Assembly (NCBI GenBank): GCA_009602735.1
Contig: WELA01007798.1
Span: forward strand, 124,001 to 188,000
Source: Mesotaenium endlicherianum
Lineage: Eukaryota; Streptophyta; Zygnematophyceae; Zygnematales; Mesotaeniaceae
Length of the DNA: 64,000 nucleotides
Reading direction: 5' to 3'
Part shown: piece by piece, positions 12,301-22,199 of the stretch
Position numbering within the stretch: the first letter of the stretch is position 1
How the letters are laid out: every line of letters begins with the position of its first letter
The notes under the pieces: generated by a model
Database searches by the model: none
What the model was told of the DNA's origin: nothing
What the model saw: only the letters and a program-made list of their open reading frames with translations
Made by a program: the position numbers and the translations under genes

Positions 12301-13440
12301 GCTCCTCAAAAAATACGCACTTGAACTTCTCCAACAGCGTCTTAATTTGGGCAGGCATCTCAGCAGGCTTCTTTTGAGCAATTGGGAACGGCTCCTTCTG
12401 AGCAAGGGGATCAGACACCACTACTTGCTCCTTCGGCGATGTACATTGGCCCAGGCTGTTAGGATTCACGCTTGCTCCATCTGATGACCTGGCCAGGGCC
12501 ATTGAAACAAGGTACATCTCCTTCACCTGATTCGTCTTGCATAGCTTCTTAACTTGCAGACTCGACAAAAAAAAGTTACTTGTAGTCGTATCTACCTACA
12601 CCTAATACGCGGTCTCCATTTGACCATCACGCCCTTGGACCTTCACTTGTCCTGTGCTCCAGTGCACTTGAGGGCCTAGTTATAGGATACGATTTGGAGA
12701 ATACGTAAAACGTATACGTTTTGCGAAAATACGTGTAAAAAATGGAAATACGTGAGTATTACTTTTTTCCAAGGTTCTCGGCAAAATTGGCAGAGCTTAT
12801 AACTTTCAAATTGCTTCGAAACCTCGAGCGTGATCAATCACGAATGGTAGAGGACTCAATTTGCTTTGATATGAAGGTGGTGAAAGTAGAAAATTCATTG
12901 TCACATTTTCAAACCGCCAAATATTCATTTTTACCTCGTCGGGAAGCGTATTTTGAGTATTTCAAAAATACGTCAAAAATACGTGGTGTAACACGTCGTT
13001 CACGGACCAATATGCGAGTATCCTATCACTAGGCTTGTGGGTTGGCTTTTCTCAGCCATGGTCGGCCCAATATCACCTCATGGTGACGTAACTCTGCCTG
13101 CTCCATAACTTCCTTAGTCCGGTGCCCCACTACTTCCACGTGATTAGTTTTCGTAGGTGCACCACACTTGAGTCTTGCCCATTCGCCAAAATTGCCTCCT
13201 TAGGCTGAATAATGCTTCTGAAAAGGGACTCGCCACTCTTTCACGAGCTTCTTGGGCACAAAGTTTGCAATTGCGCCACTGTCGACCATACACTTCGCCT
13301 TGTTGCCGTCGACTACCCTTCCACGATGATAGGCTTGTCAACATCTCGTCCTTGCTTCTCGGCAGGGTCCTGGGGACAACCTCCTTGTGAGTTCTCGTCT
13401 TCACGCCAGTAGACACTCCAGAACGAAATACTGGCGTCCT
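9367..13440 (-). pseudogene. C2 pol: protease, RT, RNase H, integrase, chromodomain
   Basis: Read on the minus strand from high to low coordinates the parts are: protease region near 13330-13220; reverse transcriptase about 12400-11830, recognisable by MPFGLTKA and the surrounding fingers and palm blocks; RNase H about 11340-10750; integrase about 10700-9790 with an H2C2 zinc finger (SCDACQRNK); and a chromodomain at about 9500-9370 (VYLVKWKGY). Chromodomains of chromoviruses steer integration to marked chromatin. The reading frame is broken in several places. A 359-bp MITE lies between the RT and the protease. Confidence 0.8.
12675..13033. mobile_element. 359-bp hAT-type MITE inside C2
   Basis: The ends are near-perfect terminal inverted repeats: CCTAGTTATAGGATAC on the left against CCTAGTGATAGGATAC on the right strand, one mismatch in 16. 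They are flanked by the eight-base duplications cttgaggg (12667-12674) and cttgtggg (13034-13041), one mismatch in eight. Eight-base duplications are the hallmark of hAT transposition. The corresponding position in C1 (near 29335) is uninterrupted. The word ATACGT recurs near both ends as a subterminal repeat. It encodes no transposase, so it would depend on a partner element; its termini differ from those of hAT-1. Confidence 0.82.
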
Positions 13441-13681
13441 CCCTTTTCCTGCTGTTGAGGTTCCTATGCCTTCACATGACAGTCTCGAGCCAGATGTCCA
13501 AGCTTGCCATAAGTATAGCAGGGTCTTCTCGGCTAAAAAGTCTGCTGCCTGCGCTGGTACTGAACAAGTCCCAACTCCACAGGTACCAGACCTTGAACAC
13601 TCGTGCTTGGCGCTTGAGATCCAAAGTGTCGATATCCTTCAAAGTTGTAGCTGTCCCACTGCCTTTGAATTTACTCCACAG

Positions 13682-14685
13682 CAGGGTCACGCCATACGTT
13701 AGTACGCTATATACGCTATGAACGCTAATACGCTAAATTCGTTATGTAACAAAATAGCTCAATACGCTTGATACGCTTAATACATGCTAATGTCGACGTC
13801 ACGTTGTTAAGTTTAAACGTCGACGGTAAGTCCTGACAGTCGCACGCGTAACCGTACAATTGTACTTCTTTTTGAGTAAACCGGGCAGCAACAAAAAAAA
13901 TTTCCGCATGCAAGTTTTTTGTTAAAGAAGAAATATATTACGTAAACTTTTGAATTTTTTTTTTCCCCTTCACCCAGTTGGCCACTGGTGCTGGCAGCAA
14001 AATGTGAATGATGCACACTATAATCAAAGTAACTTATCACTATGTCCATTGAAGATGGTGTATGTTTTATCTTTAAACAAGTGCATATTACATTCCATGT
14101 TCGGTTTATGGCATATTGGATTATTTAATATTTTACCCTCTATTTGTGTTTCATATTATTTGGCAAATTTCCTAGCTAGCTGTGTCCAAACTTAAGTCGA
14201 ATTCTCTCCTTGTTCAAGACAGAGTCATATACGTTGTTATGATAAGAAAAATGATTTCCAATTACACATGAAGAGAGTTTTGGGTACACATTTTGAACCG
14301 CAAAATGTGTATGCGTGGTAACTTTTAATGCACAAGTTACAAGTTGCCTACATGGTCAATAACGTATGAATTGCTTCTTAACCAGATAAATATGCAACAA
14401 TACGTATCCTACCACTTCTTTAATAATGGTTCATGTAATAGCAAATTAAAGTTCATGTGTCAACAATTTAATTTTACATGATTGCAAAAAAAAACTCATA
14501 CAAATCATCAATGACATGCAAATCCTACCTCTGTCATAAGATGTTCCTTACTTATCTTGCCGTTCTGTCATAAGGTGGTAAAAATAACTTGCAAGCTAAT
14601 AGGATTCAACATTATATTAAAATATTATTTAGACTCTTCCAGTTTTTTTTAATCCTGTTAATCACATGCAAGCTACATATAAAAA
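13682..14685. other. Left subterminal and noncoding part of hAT-1
   Basis: About 1 kb of AT-rich sequence lies between the left end and the transposase stop codon. The first 110 bases hold at least six copies of the word TACGCT or close variants, a typical arrangement of transposase binding sites in hAT ends. I see no gene in the rest. Confidence 0.6.
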
Positions 14686-17052
14686 CTAGTAGTCAATTGA
14701 CCTGAACCTTCTTCTACCTGGAGCTGCCACAGTAAGAGGCAGCTCCTCCACCTCCTCCTCTGCCTCTTCTTCCTCAGACAACTCAACGTTATCTTGGGAA
14801 GGTACTACCTCCTCTTTAGACGCTTCCACGAAGTCTGCTTCCTCCAACCAAGACGTTTCTCCAACGCTTTCTCCGCTTAGCAACTTCACACTCTTCTCTT
14901 GCAGCCTCAACATGGAATGCACATACACTAGCTTCCTTGCTCTCCTTGCAAGCAGCCTATTTCGTAGCGGGTTATGAACAAAACCATACTCAGACCAGTT
15001 TCTCTCACACGCAGCAGCAGAAGCAGGTTGCGAGAGAACTTTTATAGCAACCCTTTGAAGGTTAGGACACGCACTTCCGTATGTTTCCCACCAAATGTGA
15101 GCTGGCATCTTGGTCTTGTTGGCCTTCACAACATCATCGCCGAACGTGTCGCCACATCGGCGATAAAGCGCCAACTCTTGGTCCACCTTAGCACGTTCTG
15201 CTACAGATCCTCCAATGATGCACTTGACCACCTGCATGTACTCTGGGAGTAGGCACCTGTCGGCGGTCNATCGGCGGTCCAAAAGTCATGGTCCTAGAAC
15301 TCGGGGTCCAGATAGTATGCTGCAACCACAAAAACAATAATGCTCAGCAAGACGCACAAAGACTTACACACACCATTGCCTTATAGCAACACCTGACAGC
15401 AACAAGCTAGCCCGGCAAAATTGCTTGCCAAAAGTTAAATAACATAATAAATAATGTTCATGCCATGGAGAACATAAGAAGAAGCATCAAGTATGAACAC
15501 TTGCCTGCAGAATGGAGCGGATTGTGAAGCTGCTCCCAACGTGCCTCCACTTCCTTCTTTGCTTGGGTCTTGTGACTAGCCTTGAGACTTGGTGAATTGG
15601 CAATATGCTTCTGGATCCCACTCATCCGATGCCAAATTTTNCAATTTTTCCTAATGAAGGCGTTGACGAATTCAGCAAATGCAGAAGCACCACTATCGGC
15701 TCACACACATCCACCCACACTTTCATTTTCTCCCAAACTGGATTGTCACGAATTAAATCCCTAATCCGTGTTGCCTCACTCACACAATTGTTCATCGCTG
15801 CCCACTCAAGCCACCTACTATCAGACACCAAGGCTTGTAATGTATCCCTGACACTGATCAGCCTCTGCAAGCAAAGAAAGTTACTTGCAAATCTGGTAGC
15901 TCCTGGTTTCAATAACTCTAACTTATTCAATAGCCTCGCTCCATGCTCACGATAGAGTGCATGAGGCATATGGTGGTTAGTCACAAATTGAACCAAAATT
16001 TTGAATCTCTCAACGATGTCCGCTAGCTCGGGGATCTTGCCTAGATCTATCAACAGCAGGTCTAGGATGTGGGCAGCACACGGTGCCCAAAATATGTGCG
16101 GGTGCTCTTTCTGAACTAACTCACACCCCTTCTTGATGTTGGCTGCAGAGTCAGTGCAAAGAAGTACAACATGCTCAGGCCCTATTTTCTCCACAGCTTT
16201 AAGGAGCAGCTCACCAATGTACTCTCCCGTCTTCCTCTCCCCTTCAGTATTGATAGCATCTACAAATATCTCCACATCTGCTATGACCATGAGGACATTC
16301 AGAAGAGGGTGACCACTGGGATCTGTCCAGCCATCTGCTACAACGCTACAACCTGTAAAGGGCAACCCCTTCTTCTGAGTCTGCTCCCACGCTTCTAGCC
16401 TCTTGACCTCCGCATCTAAGAGAGTACTTCAAAGAGGCTTGTCTTTCAATGGGGTGTACACTACACCAGTTTGCTGTGTGTACTTACTGACAGCAACCAA
16501 CATGTTCTCAAACAACGGGGAGCGAGCCACATTGAAAGAAGAACCAGTATCGTTAAAAAAGCGGGCATTTACCTCATGAACTTTATCAGCATTCATCCGC
16601 TGAAACATGTCATTGAGAGACGTTTGTGCTCTCTCTCTCTCATAGCCTACCCCCCCAGAAATTGCAATTGGACTGGTATATCCAGCCCCATTACCAGCAG
16701 AAGGCCTTCCAAGCAAGCGGCTACGTCTTTCCTCTACGACACTCTTACTACGTCTCTTGCCCTCCCCCATGGACGACACGTTCTGGTGACGCCTAATCAT
16801 GAGCGCTACAACCTCTGTGGGTACCTTTGCACACTCACCAATATCCTTGCTCCCTCCCGTAAAATGACCGCGAATTCTAGGAACTCCCCCGCCAAATTCT
16901 CTACTGCAGTAGTTGCATTTCCACTTCCGAGTAGCCCCACTCCAATTGACCGACACATGGCCCCACTCTATTGCATTGCTCAAACGAGGTAGCCTTGCAG
17001 ATGATGACCCTGCAGCAAGTGCCGACGCGGATGACGTGGAGGGAAGAGACAT
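14686..17052 (-). pseudogene. hAT-1 transposase (BED zinc finger, DUF659, hATC)
   Basis: The likely start is the ATG at 17052 (MSLPSTSS); another in-frame ATG lies at 17070. A BED zinc finger follows (WKCNYC, then RIRGHFTGG), then the RNase-H-like catalytic core recognised as DUF659 (VVADGWTDPSGHP, CTDSAANIKKG, APCAAHILDL), and finally the hATC dimerisation block (ACERNWSEYGFVHNPLRNRL) ahead of an acidic tail that ends SIDY. The family cuts and pastes hAT elements, so this is presumably the enzyme for its own ends. An intron at 15504-15320 has GC-AG borders. Two in-frame stops are visible, a TGA at 16428-16426 and a TAG in the second exon after YYLDPEF, and single Ns at 15641 and 15269 sit on short direct repeats that look like assembly joins. 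As given it cannot make full-length protein. Confidence 0.85.
15320..15504 (-). other. GC-AG intron of the hAT-1 transposase
   Basis: The donor reads CAG/GCAAGT and the acceptor TTGCAG/CA. Removing the 185 bases joins the codons for LHSA to those for AYYLDPEF, which matches the usual hAT run of histidine, small residues and YLDP. GC-AG introns are a minority class spliced by the major spliceosome. Confidence 0.6.
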
Positions 17053-17149
17053 GTTGTGAAAAATCTGCATGGACAAGAGAAACAGTGTTAGAATAAGGAG
17101 AAGGCAAGAAGACAACAACGACGACGACGACGACAAGCGGCAGCCCACA

Positions 17150-17310
17150 GCAGCGTGCCCGACAACCGCCACACGCACAGCAGCGTCATTGGGCGCGCTA
17201 TTGCGGGCTGCCCCACGACGACGGGCAGCCCGCAGCAGCGTGCCCAACGAGCGCCACATGTGCAGCAGCGTCGACGGACGCGCTGTTGCGGGCTCCCCCA
17301 CAGCCCCACA
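17150..17310. repeat. Two-unit GC-rich tandem repeat, about 80 bp per unit
   Basis: The unit beginning CAGCAGCGTGCCC occurs at about 17151 and 17233, both times followed by a GCGCGCTATTGCGGGCT-like segment. A GAC trinucleotide run precedes it at about 17120-17135. No coding function is seen. Confidence 0.6.
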
Positions 17311-17389
17311 ATGAAGCGCAAAGGAACGCACGCATGCAGGCAAGTCATGCTCACACACATACATGCAAAAAGGCAGGGGGATAGGCGTG

Positions 17390-17935
17390 CTAGTCCTCGC
17401 GCTGATCTGTAACTGCGAGCGGTCGCAGGGTCGACGCACGAGATTTGTGCGGAGCAGTCTGCTTTCGAGCATGCACCCACACCCCCCCCCCCCAAAAGCC
17501 CCCCTTCTTTGCCTTAATCAACAATTCAAGCAGGGGCTGGCAGCAAACGAACGCGCAAAACCACAAGCCAAGCAGGGCGTGCAAGTCCTCACGCTCACCT
17601 CGATGTGCGAGAGCTTGCAGGGTCGAAGTACGCAGATTTGGCGGGGCAGCCAGCTTCTGAGCCTACACCCCTCCCTCCCACCGGCAGCCCTTCATTGCAT
17701 TAATTGACAAATCAGGCAAGAGGTGGCTGCGATGAAGCGCGCACAGACACGGGCCAGGTAGGGCGCAAGCCTTGCGCACACCTTCAGGCTTCAAGTGCAA
17801 GAGGTTGCATGGTCACCACATGCAGATTTTTGCGCGTTGAGACCTTCTGAGCCTGCATCCCCCCCCCCCCTTCCCCCCCCCCAAGCTCCCTTCATTGGAT
17901 TAATCAACAATTCAGGCAGAGGCTGGTTGCAAAAA
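17390..17935. repeat. Three-unit degenerate tandem repeat with poly-C tracts
   Basis: Three units of roughly 190-200 bases share the same order of landmarks: a GCAGGGTCG-like segment, an AGATTT segment, a run of C (strongest at 17480-17494 and 17858-17880), then TTAATCAACAATTCA. The landmark TTAAT lies at about 17514, 17700 and 17899. The units are imperfect. This is noncoding sequence carried in hAT-1. Confidence 0.6.
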
Positions 17936-17986
17936 AGCGGCAACAAAGCCAGAGGCCAGGCACGGCACGCTAGTCATGGAGCTCAC

Positions 17987-18082
17987 CTGAAGCTTGGCGC
18001 CCAGCTCGCTGAGCTTCTTGTGCGCCTCAACGTACTCGTGGAAGAAGGCCTTCTTGTCGTTCAGGTACTTCTCGGCTGCGGG
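17987..18082 (-). pseudogene. Captured ascorbate peroxidase C-terminal exon
   Basis: A 96-base block reads 32 codons including EKYLNDKKAFFHEY and EAHKKLSELGAK. This is the signature near the C-terminus of plant ascorbate peroxidase, with the LGAK ending typical of the chloroplast stromal and thylakoid forms. Such enzymes reduce hydrogen peroxide with ascorbate. The block has no in-frame stop, a whole number of codons, an AG just before it and a GTGAGC donor just after, so it looks like one intact exon lifted with its splice sites. I found no other peroxidase exon nearby and no heme-binding or active-site part. Its GC-rich codons differ from the surrounding retroelements. It lies inside hAT-1, so capture by the transposon is the simplest account. 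Confidence 0.72.
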
Positions 18083-18129
18083 CTGCCAGGCACGTGCCAT
18101 GCAAGAGTGGGTGGGGTCAGCACATCGAC

Positions 18130-18790
18130 ATCTGCCAGAGCCTGCAAGAGGCAGAGAGTGGGCAAGCAGCAGCAGGTTGCGCTGCACATCCCTGCCCGTT
18201 CCCTCCTCCCTCCTGCTTCCTCCCTCCCTGCCCACTCTCCTCCCTCCTCCCTCCTCCCTCCTCCCTCTCCTTCGCCTAACCTGCTCCCTTTTGCACAGCC
18301 TGTCTGCTCTCTGCCCTGCCTTGCCCTGCCCCAGACAGCCCCTGCACAAACCTCTCCACACGCTAAAACAGGAGGCGAGGACAGCCCTTGGACACACTAA
18401 GGAGGGCGAAAAGGGGTGCAGATGCTTATGTTGCAACCCCCTCATGATTGCCAGCCCCGCGAGGGGAGTAGCCCCCCTACTCCCCCGCCCACCCCAACAA
18501 GCCAGAGCCTGCTGCCAGAGCCTGCAAGAGACAAAGAGTGTGCAGGCAGCACCAGGCAGTGCTGCACATCCCTGATCGCTCCCTCCTCCCTCCTGCTTCC
18601 TTCTTCCCTGCCCACTCTCTCCTCCCTCCTACCTCCTACCTCCTACCACCTTCCTCCTCCCGCCTGCTCCCATCTGCACACCTCTGAGCCTGCAAGGGAG
18701 AGTGTGCAGGCAGCAGCAGGCAGCGCTGCACATCCTTGCCTGCTCCTCCCTCCCTCCTGCTTCCTCCCTCCCTGCCCTCTGTCTCCTCCC
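18130..18790. repeat. Pyrimidine-rich repeat, three units
   Basis: A unit starting GAGCCTGCAAG, then GCAGCAGCAGG, then GCTGCACATCC, then a long CCTCCCTCCTGCTTCC tract, occurs at about 18137, 18515 and 18685. The CT-rich tracts give spurious proline- and serine-rich frames on one strand and glycine/arginine-rich ones on the other. I count none of these as genes. Confidence 0.6.
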
Positions 18791-19657
18791 TTGTCCCTTG
18801 CCTAGCTTGCTCCCTTTCGCACACCCTCTCTGCCTTCCCTTGCCTCCCCTATCAGATGATCTAACATTGCCACTAATCAGGCACCCAGCAAGCAGCAGCC
18901 ACAGAAGCCCAATCCCGGCAGTGCTGCTACTGGAAGAGCACAACGTGGCGGCGGAGGCGAGATGAGGAGTGCAAGCAAGAGTGGAGAGGGACGGTGCGGG
19001 GCTCACGAGGTCAGCAATGTGTAAGCGCAGAAGGACAACTCCCGGTCCGCCCCGCACACGCCTGGCAGCCCTATGTGCACACCTGCCAAACTCAGGAGCA
19101 CAAGATGGTATGCATGGGAGGTGCTCTGAAAGTTGAGGATAGCCAGATTGTGATCACCTGCAAGCTATCAGGTACTCTTTCTCAGCCTATTATTCGCGTC
19201 TTGCCGCGCCACAGTGATCTGCTAAAATGATTGCCTTCCTTTGTTTTGAATACCACTCTACATACGAATGAAGAATACGCGGAAAATGACAATAAATAGA
19301 CTCTAGTCCGTAGTCACTTGTGTACATGCTGCAAATTAAATCCTCGAACCTAACACAGCGATTAGTTCTTGCTTGCCAGCAGGCAAACTAAAAGGCACAA
19401 AGGTTCTGGTGTTCTCGCCATTGACTGCCCTAACTCAGCGAACTGTGTTCAACCTTTATTTTTATCTCCCTCCCACGTTGTCGACGAGAAACTTTGAAAT
19501 GGAAAAACATTCAGCACCCAACCAAACGGCCGTCGAACGGCGTCGTGGGCGGCGCACAGGTGTGCAAAAAGTTTCGTACGCTTGATACGCACGTACCAAC
19601 TTGATACGCTAAATTTAGCGTATCAAAAGCGTCAGATACGCGTACGGCGTAACCATG
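18791..19657. other. Right noncoding and subterminal part of hAT-1
   Basis: No gene is supported. The last 90 bases carry the words TACGCTTGATACGC and GATACGCTAAATT, inverted relative to those at the left end, and close with the terminal inverted repeat. Confidence 0.55.
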
Positions 19658-19702
19658 CTCCACAGCGTCGACCCTCGTTGCCAACGCCATTATTTCTCCA
19701 AG
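19658..19702 (-). pseudogene. 45-bp island of C2 gag between hAT-1 and B3
   Basis: This short block matches C1 gag near 28895-28940 on the opposite strand. Its first eight bases are the hAT-1 target duplication and its last five (ccaag) are the B3 target duplication. It shows that the two elements entered the same gag gene 37 bases apart. Confidence 0.85.
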
Positions 19703-20404
19703 TGAAATGAATCGACTTACCAAATAGGCGATTAGTAGTTAATGAAGATCTTTACATCAACACGTAATTTTTATGGTATTTTCTGTTAACTGATTAAATA
19801 GCAGAAGACAACACACTAGCAGTGAACAACATCCGTAAGTCAAATGCAAGTAAACTAGCATCACTAATGCAATCAGTAAACTCATACATAGGGAGATCAG
19901 AAAGACAGTGCATATCAATGGCTTCTCACCATGGATTCAAATCTCTCTCAGTAAGCTGTACAAGAGAGTTGGCCTCGTTTCCGAATGCCGAACTCGAGAG
20001 CAATAGCTAGCATATGTACATAGAATGAGTTTACCGCTCAACGGCAAGTGCGATGGCACCGCCTACCCGGGAGTTAACTACGCTGGCAGGACCTCGGTTA
20101 ACCAAATCCACTGCCATCTCCTATCATCCCGAATCGCCATCTATCCTCGGGATGTCCTCCGGCCATTCATCTAGCAAACCACACTTAGATGCATATCTAG
20201 GCAGTTTGCTGCTACCGAGTACGGAAGTCAGCTGGCCGTCAAAGAATGTGTCAGCAAGCTGACTTAAGTTTACTCCAGCCTGCTGCTTCTGGCTGAGGCA
20301 TTAAACCCAGCGGACTGAATGTTGACTAAAGTTTAGCAGGCTGACGTTATTTAACTATTATATTTGAATGAATATTATGTCTTCCAATATACTGATTCAT
20401 TACA
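19703..20404 (-). repeat. B3 3' LTR
   Basis: This 702-bp LTR reads TGTAATGAATC to ATTTCA on the minus strand. It matches the other family-B LTRs (8012-8723, 33377-34086, 38113-38827, 50399-51117, 56952-57670). Confidence 0.88.
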
Positions 20405-20422
20405 GTCCCTCCAACTTAACTT

Positions 20423-20439
20423 GTTGTCGCCTCGACAAC
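20423..20439 (-). promoter_or_regulatory. Conserved hairpin before the B3 polypurine tract
   Basis: Seven perfect base pairs (GTTGTCG with CGACAAC) close a three-base loop, a few bases upstream of the polypurine tract. The same hairpin is at 56917-56933 in B2. Its function is unknown; a place in plus-strand priming or RNA 3'-end structure is inference. Confidence 0.5.
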
Positions 20440-20521
20440 ATTACAGTGCAGGAGTATCTGGTCAGGGAACTGAACAAAACCAGCCTTTTCCCACCGCCTG
20501 CCTCTTGCTTCACAATGTTGC

Positions 20522-22199
20522 CTAGGGGGTTGTCTTTGGGGCTTCAGGATCAGGAGATTGAGATATGGACCTAGACCTGGACAGCCCTCTAGGTCTGTCA
20601 GCTGGGCCTTTAAAGAACCCTCTTTGTTCTAAAGTTGGACCTCGAGGAGAATGAAGGATAGTAGCCTGCTCTTCAACCACTTGGGTGGTGATCCCCACAT
20701 CGACAGGCATTCCAGTAGGATGCTTAAATACACTGGCAAGAGGTACATGTCCCCGAGCAAATGGAAAGGCCAACATACCTTTGGCCACCCCGCGTGTGCC
20801 TCTTCTGGCACCCCTGTCCTCTGAGGATTTCTGCCTTTGTCTGCTGCCAAGTACATTCAGATCAGCTTCTTTTCCTGCTTGGGCAGGTGGGTTGGGGGAG
20901 CGAGTGCGGGGTCCTGTTGTCTCCATGATCGGGATCTTATTCTATACACCTGATCTTGGCTCCTTAGGAAGCTTTGCTCCTGCCTGCCCCAGGATCTCCT
21001 GGGTATGAGCTCCTGGTGCTTCTCCTCTGCCTTGTTTTTCTTCCTCATCCTCCTCATCTTCCTCCTCTAAGAGGGTAGGAGTCTTATCCACTAAGTCGTC
21101 TTGCTCCCTGGTAGACATGGAGAAATCTTCTGACCTCCCTTCCTTAGGGCGAGCTGGAGGTTGCTAGGCCTTCAGCTTGCAAATATCTATGCGGTCTGCA
21201 TTATTCGCCCATTTGACAAAGCCACGCTTTGCCTTAGAGAAGTAGTCTCTCCCCCTCCTCCTGTGCTCTTTCGTCTCCACATTAATATTACTCAAGCAGC
21301 CATTCAGCCTCGGGTCCCAAGGGGCAATGTGAGGTGGTAGGATGAGGTAGGCGTCTAGTCCATAGTGGAAGTCGTCTGGTTGGGCTCGGTCACACTCCTG
21401 CCTTTTGTTGGTGACGGTCATCCACCTCCAATCTGTGGGCTGCTGGTAGTACTTGGGTCCATGCTCAGCCTTTCTCAACTTACAAGGGAACCAGTGGGGA
21501 GAGAGCATCTGGTGTCTTGCTTCCTTAGCCAAGTACTCCCAGCTCCTCCTCTCAACTTCATTGTAAGCTGGCAGTAGTGTGAGGTAGAATACCGTATCTT
21601 CAAAGCTACCTGGCTGCATGCTCACCATCTTGATGAGTCTCTGATCTCCCACTATTCCCGGTACTGGAACTGGCTTGTTCTCTGAATCAGCTGCAAGGTA
21701 CCGGGCCTGTCCTGCTGTATAGCCCACCATTTTGGCATAATCTTTGTGAAGGACCACACCAGTGTCCGTCTCAATGTACCTATCCAATGCTGCAGCTCAT
21801 TCCCTCTGTAGAAGTGTTGTCTGTTCGAGCTTGTTGATCTTCTGGGCTGCCAATAATGCTTCCTTCAGGTTATCAAAGGTTTGGCCACCCACCACAGTTT
21901 ATCTGTAAGTGGCCAAGCTCTTTTGCCTGTCTGCTTCAGCCTTTTTCCTTCTCTCCTCCTCAGCCTTCGCCGCTTCTTCTTGTTGTTTAATCTGTCTCCT
22001 CCTCAGCTTTCCTGAGGTTTTTCGCTTCTTGCTCCTTCTTCCTCTGTGCTTCTTCTGTCGCCATTTGTTGTCTGCGGACCCTTTCTTCTTCTCTCCTGGT
22101 GAGTGACGTCGCCACCAGCTCCTTCAAGTATTGCTCCATTGTCCTCCTGGCTTCTTCTGCCTTGCGCTTTCCGTCATCCTTTTGTGTAGTGGGAGCCAT
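20522..22199 (-). pseudogene. B3 third ORF after the chromodomain (env position)
   Basis: The reading region begins with MAPTTQK at 22199, as in B2 (55163). It has three zones. The first, about 110 residues, is a lysine-, arginine- and glutamate-rich probable coiled coil. The second is a globular region of roughly 250 residues with conserved words such as DYAKMVGYTA, PGIVGDQRLI, LLPAYNEVERRSWEYLA and QPDDFHYGLD. The third is rich in proline, arginine and serine and ends in RSRS-like repeats. There is no signal peptide or membrane segment, so it is not an envelope gene. I recognise no family. It is broken in this copy. Confidence 0.7.

Larger units (their letters stand above)
13682..19657 (-). 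mobile_element. hAT-1: 5976-bp hAT DNA transposon in the C2 gag
   Basis: Terminal inverted repeats CAGGGTCACGCCATACG (left) and CATGGTTACGCCGTACG (right, reverse strand) match at 14 of 17 positions. The eight-base target duplication ctccacag is perfect (13674-13681 and 19658-19665), and joining the flanks restores the C2 gag sequence known from C1. Subterminal ATACGCT-like words crowd both ends. The minus strand of 14686-17052 encodes a BED/hATC-type transposase. The other half (about 17100-19500) is GC- and pyrimidine-rich with tandem repeats and an ascorbate peroxidase exon, so it is probably captured host DNA. Confidence 0.88.

Noticed and set aside
17858-17882. C-runs as a telomeric or CRISPR-like feature
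   Set aside because: Units are irregular and there are no equal-length spacers or telomere words.
17795-18805. Long proline/serine- or arginine/glycine-rich frames in hAT-1
   Set aside because: They arise from CT-rich tandem repeats, appear in several frames at once and share no protein conservation, apart from the peroxidase exon.
18960-19057. Further ascorbate peroxidase exon near the hAT-1 right end
   Set aside because: A GTGAGC donor is present and a few residues look similar, but no frame gives a convincing peroxidase block.
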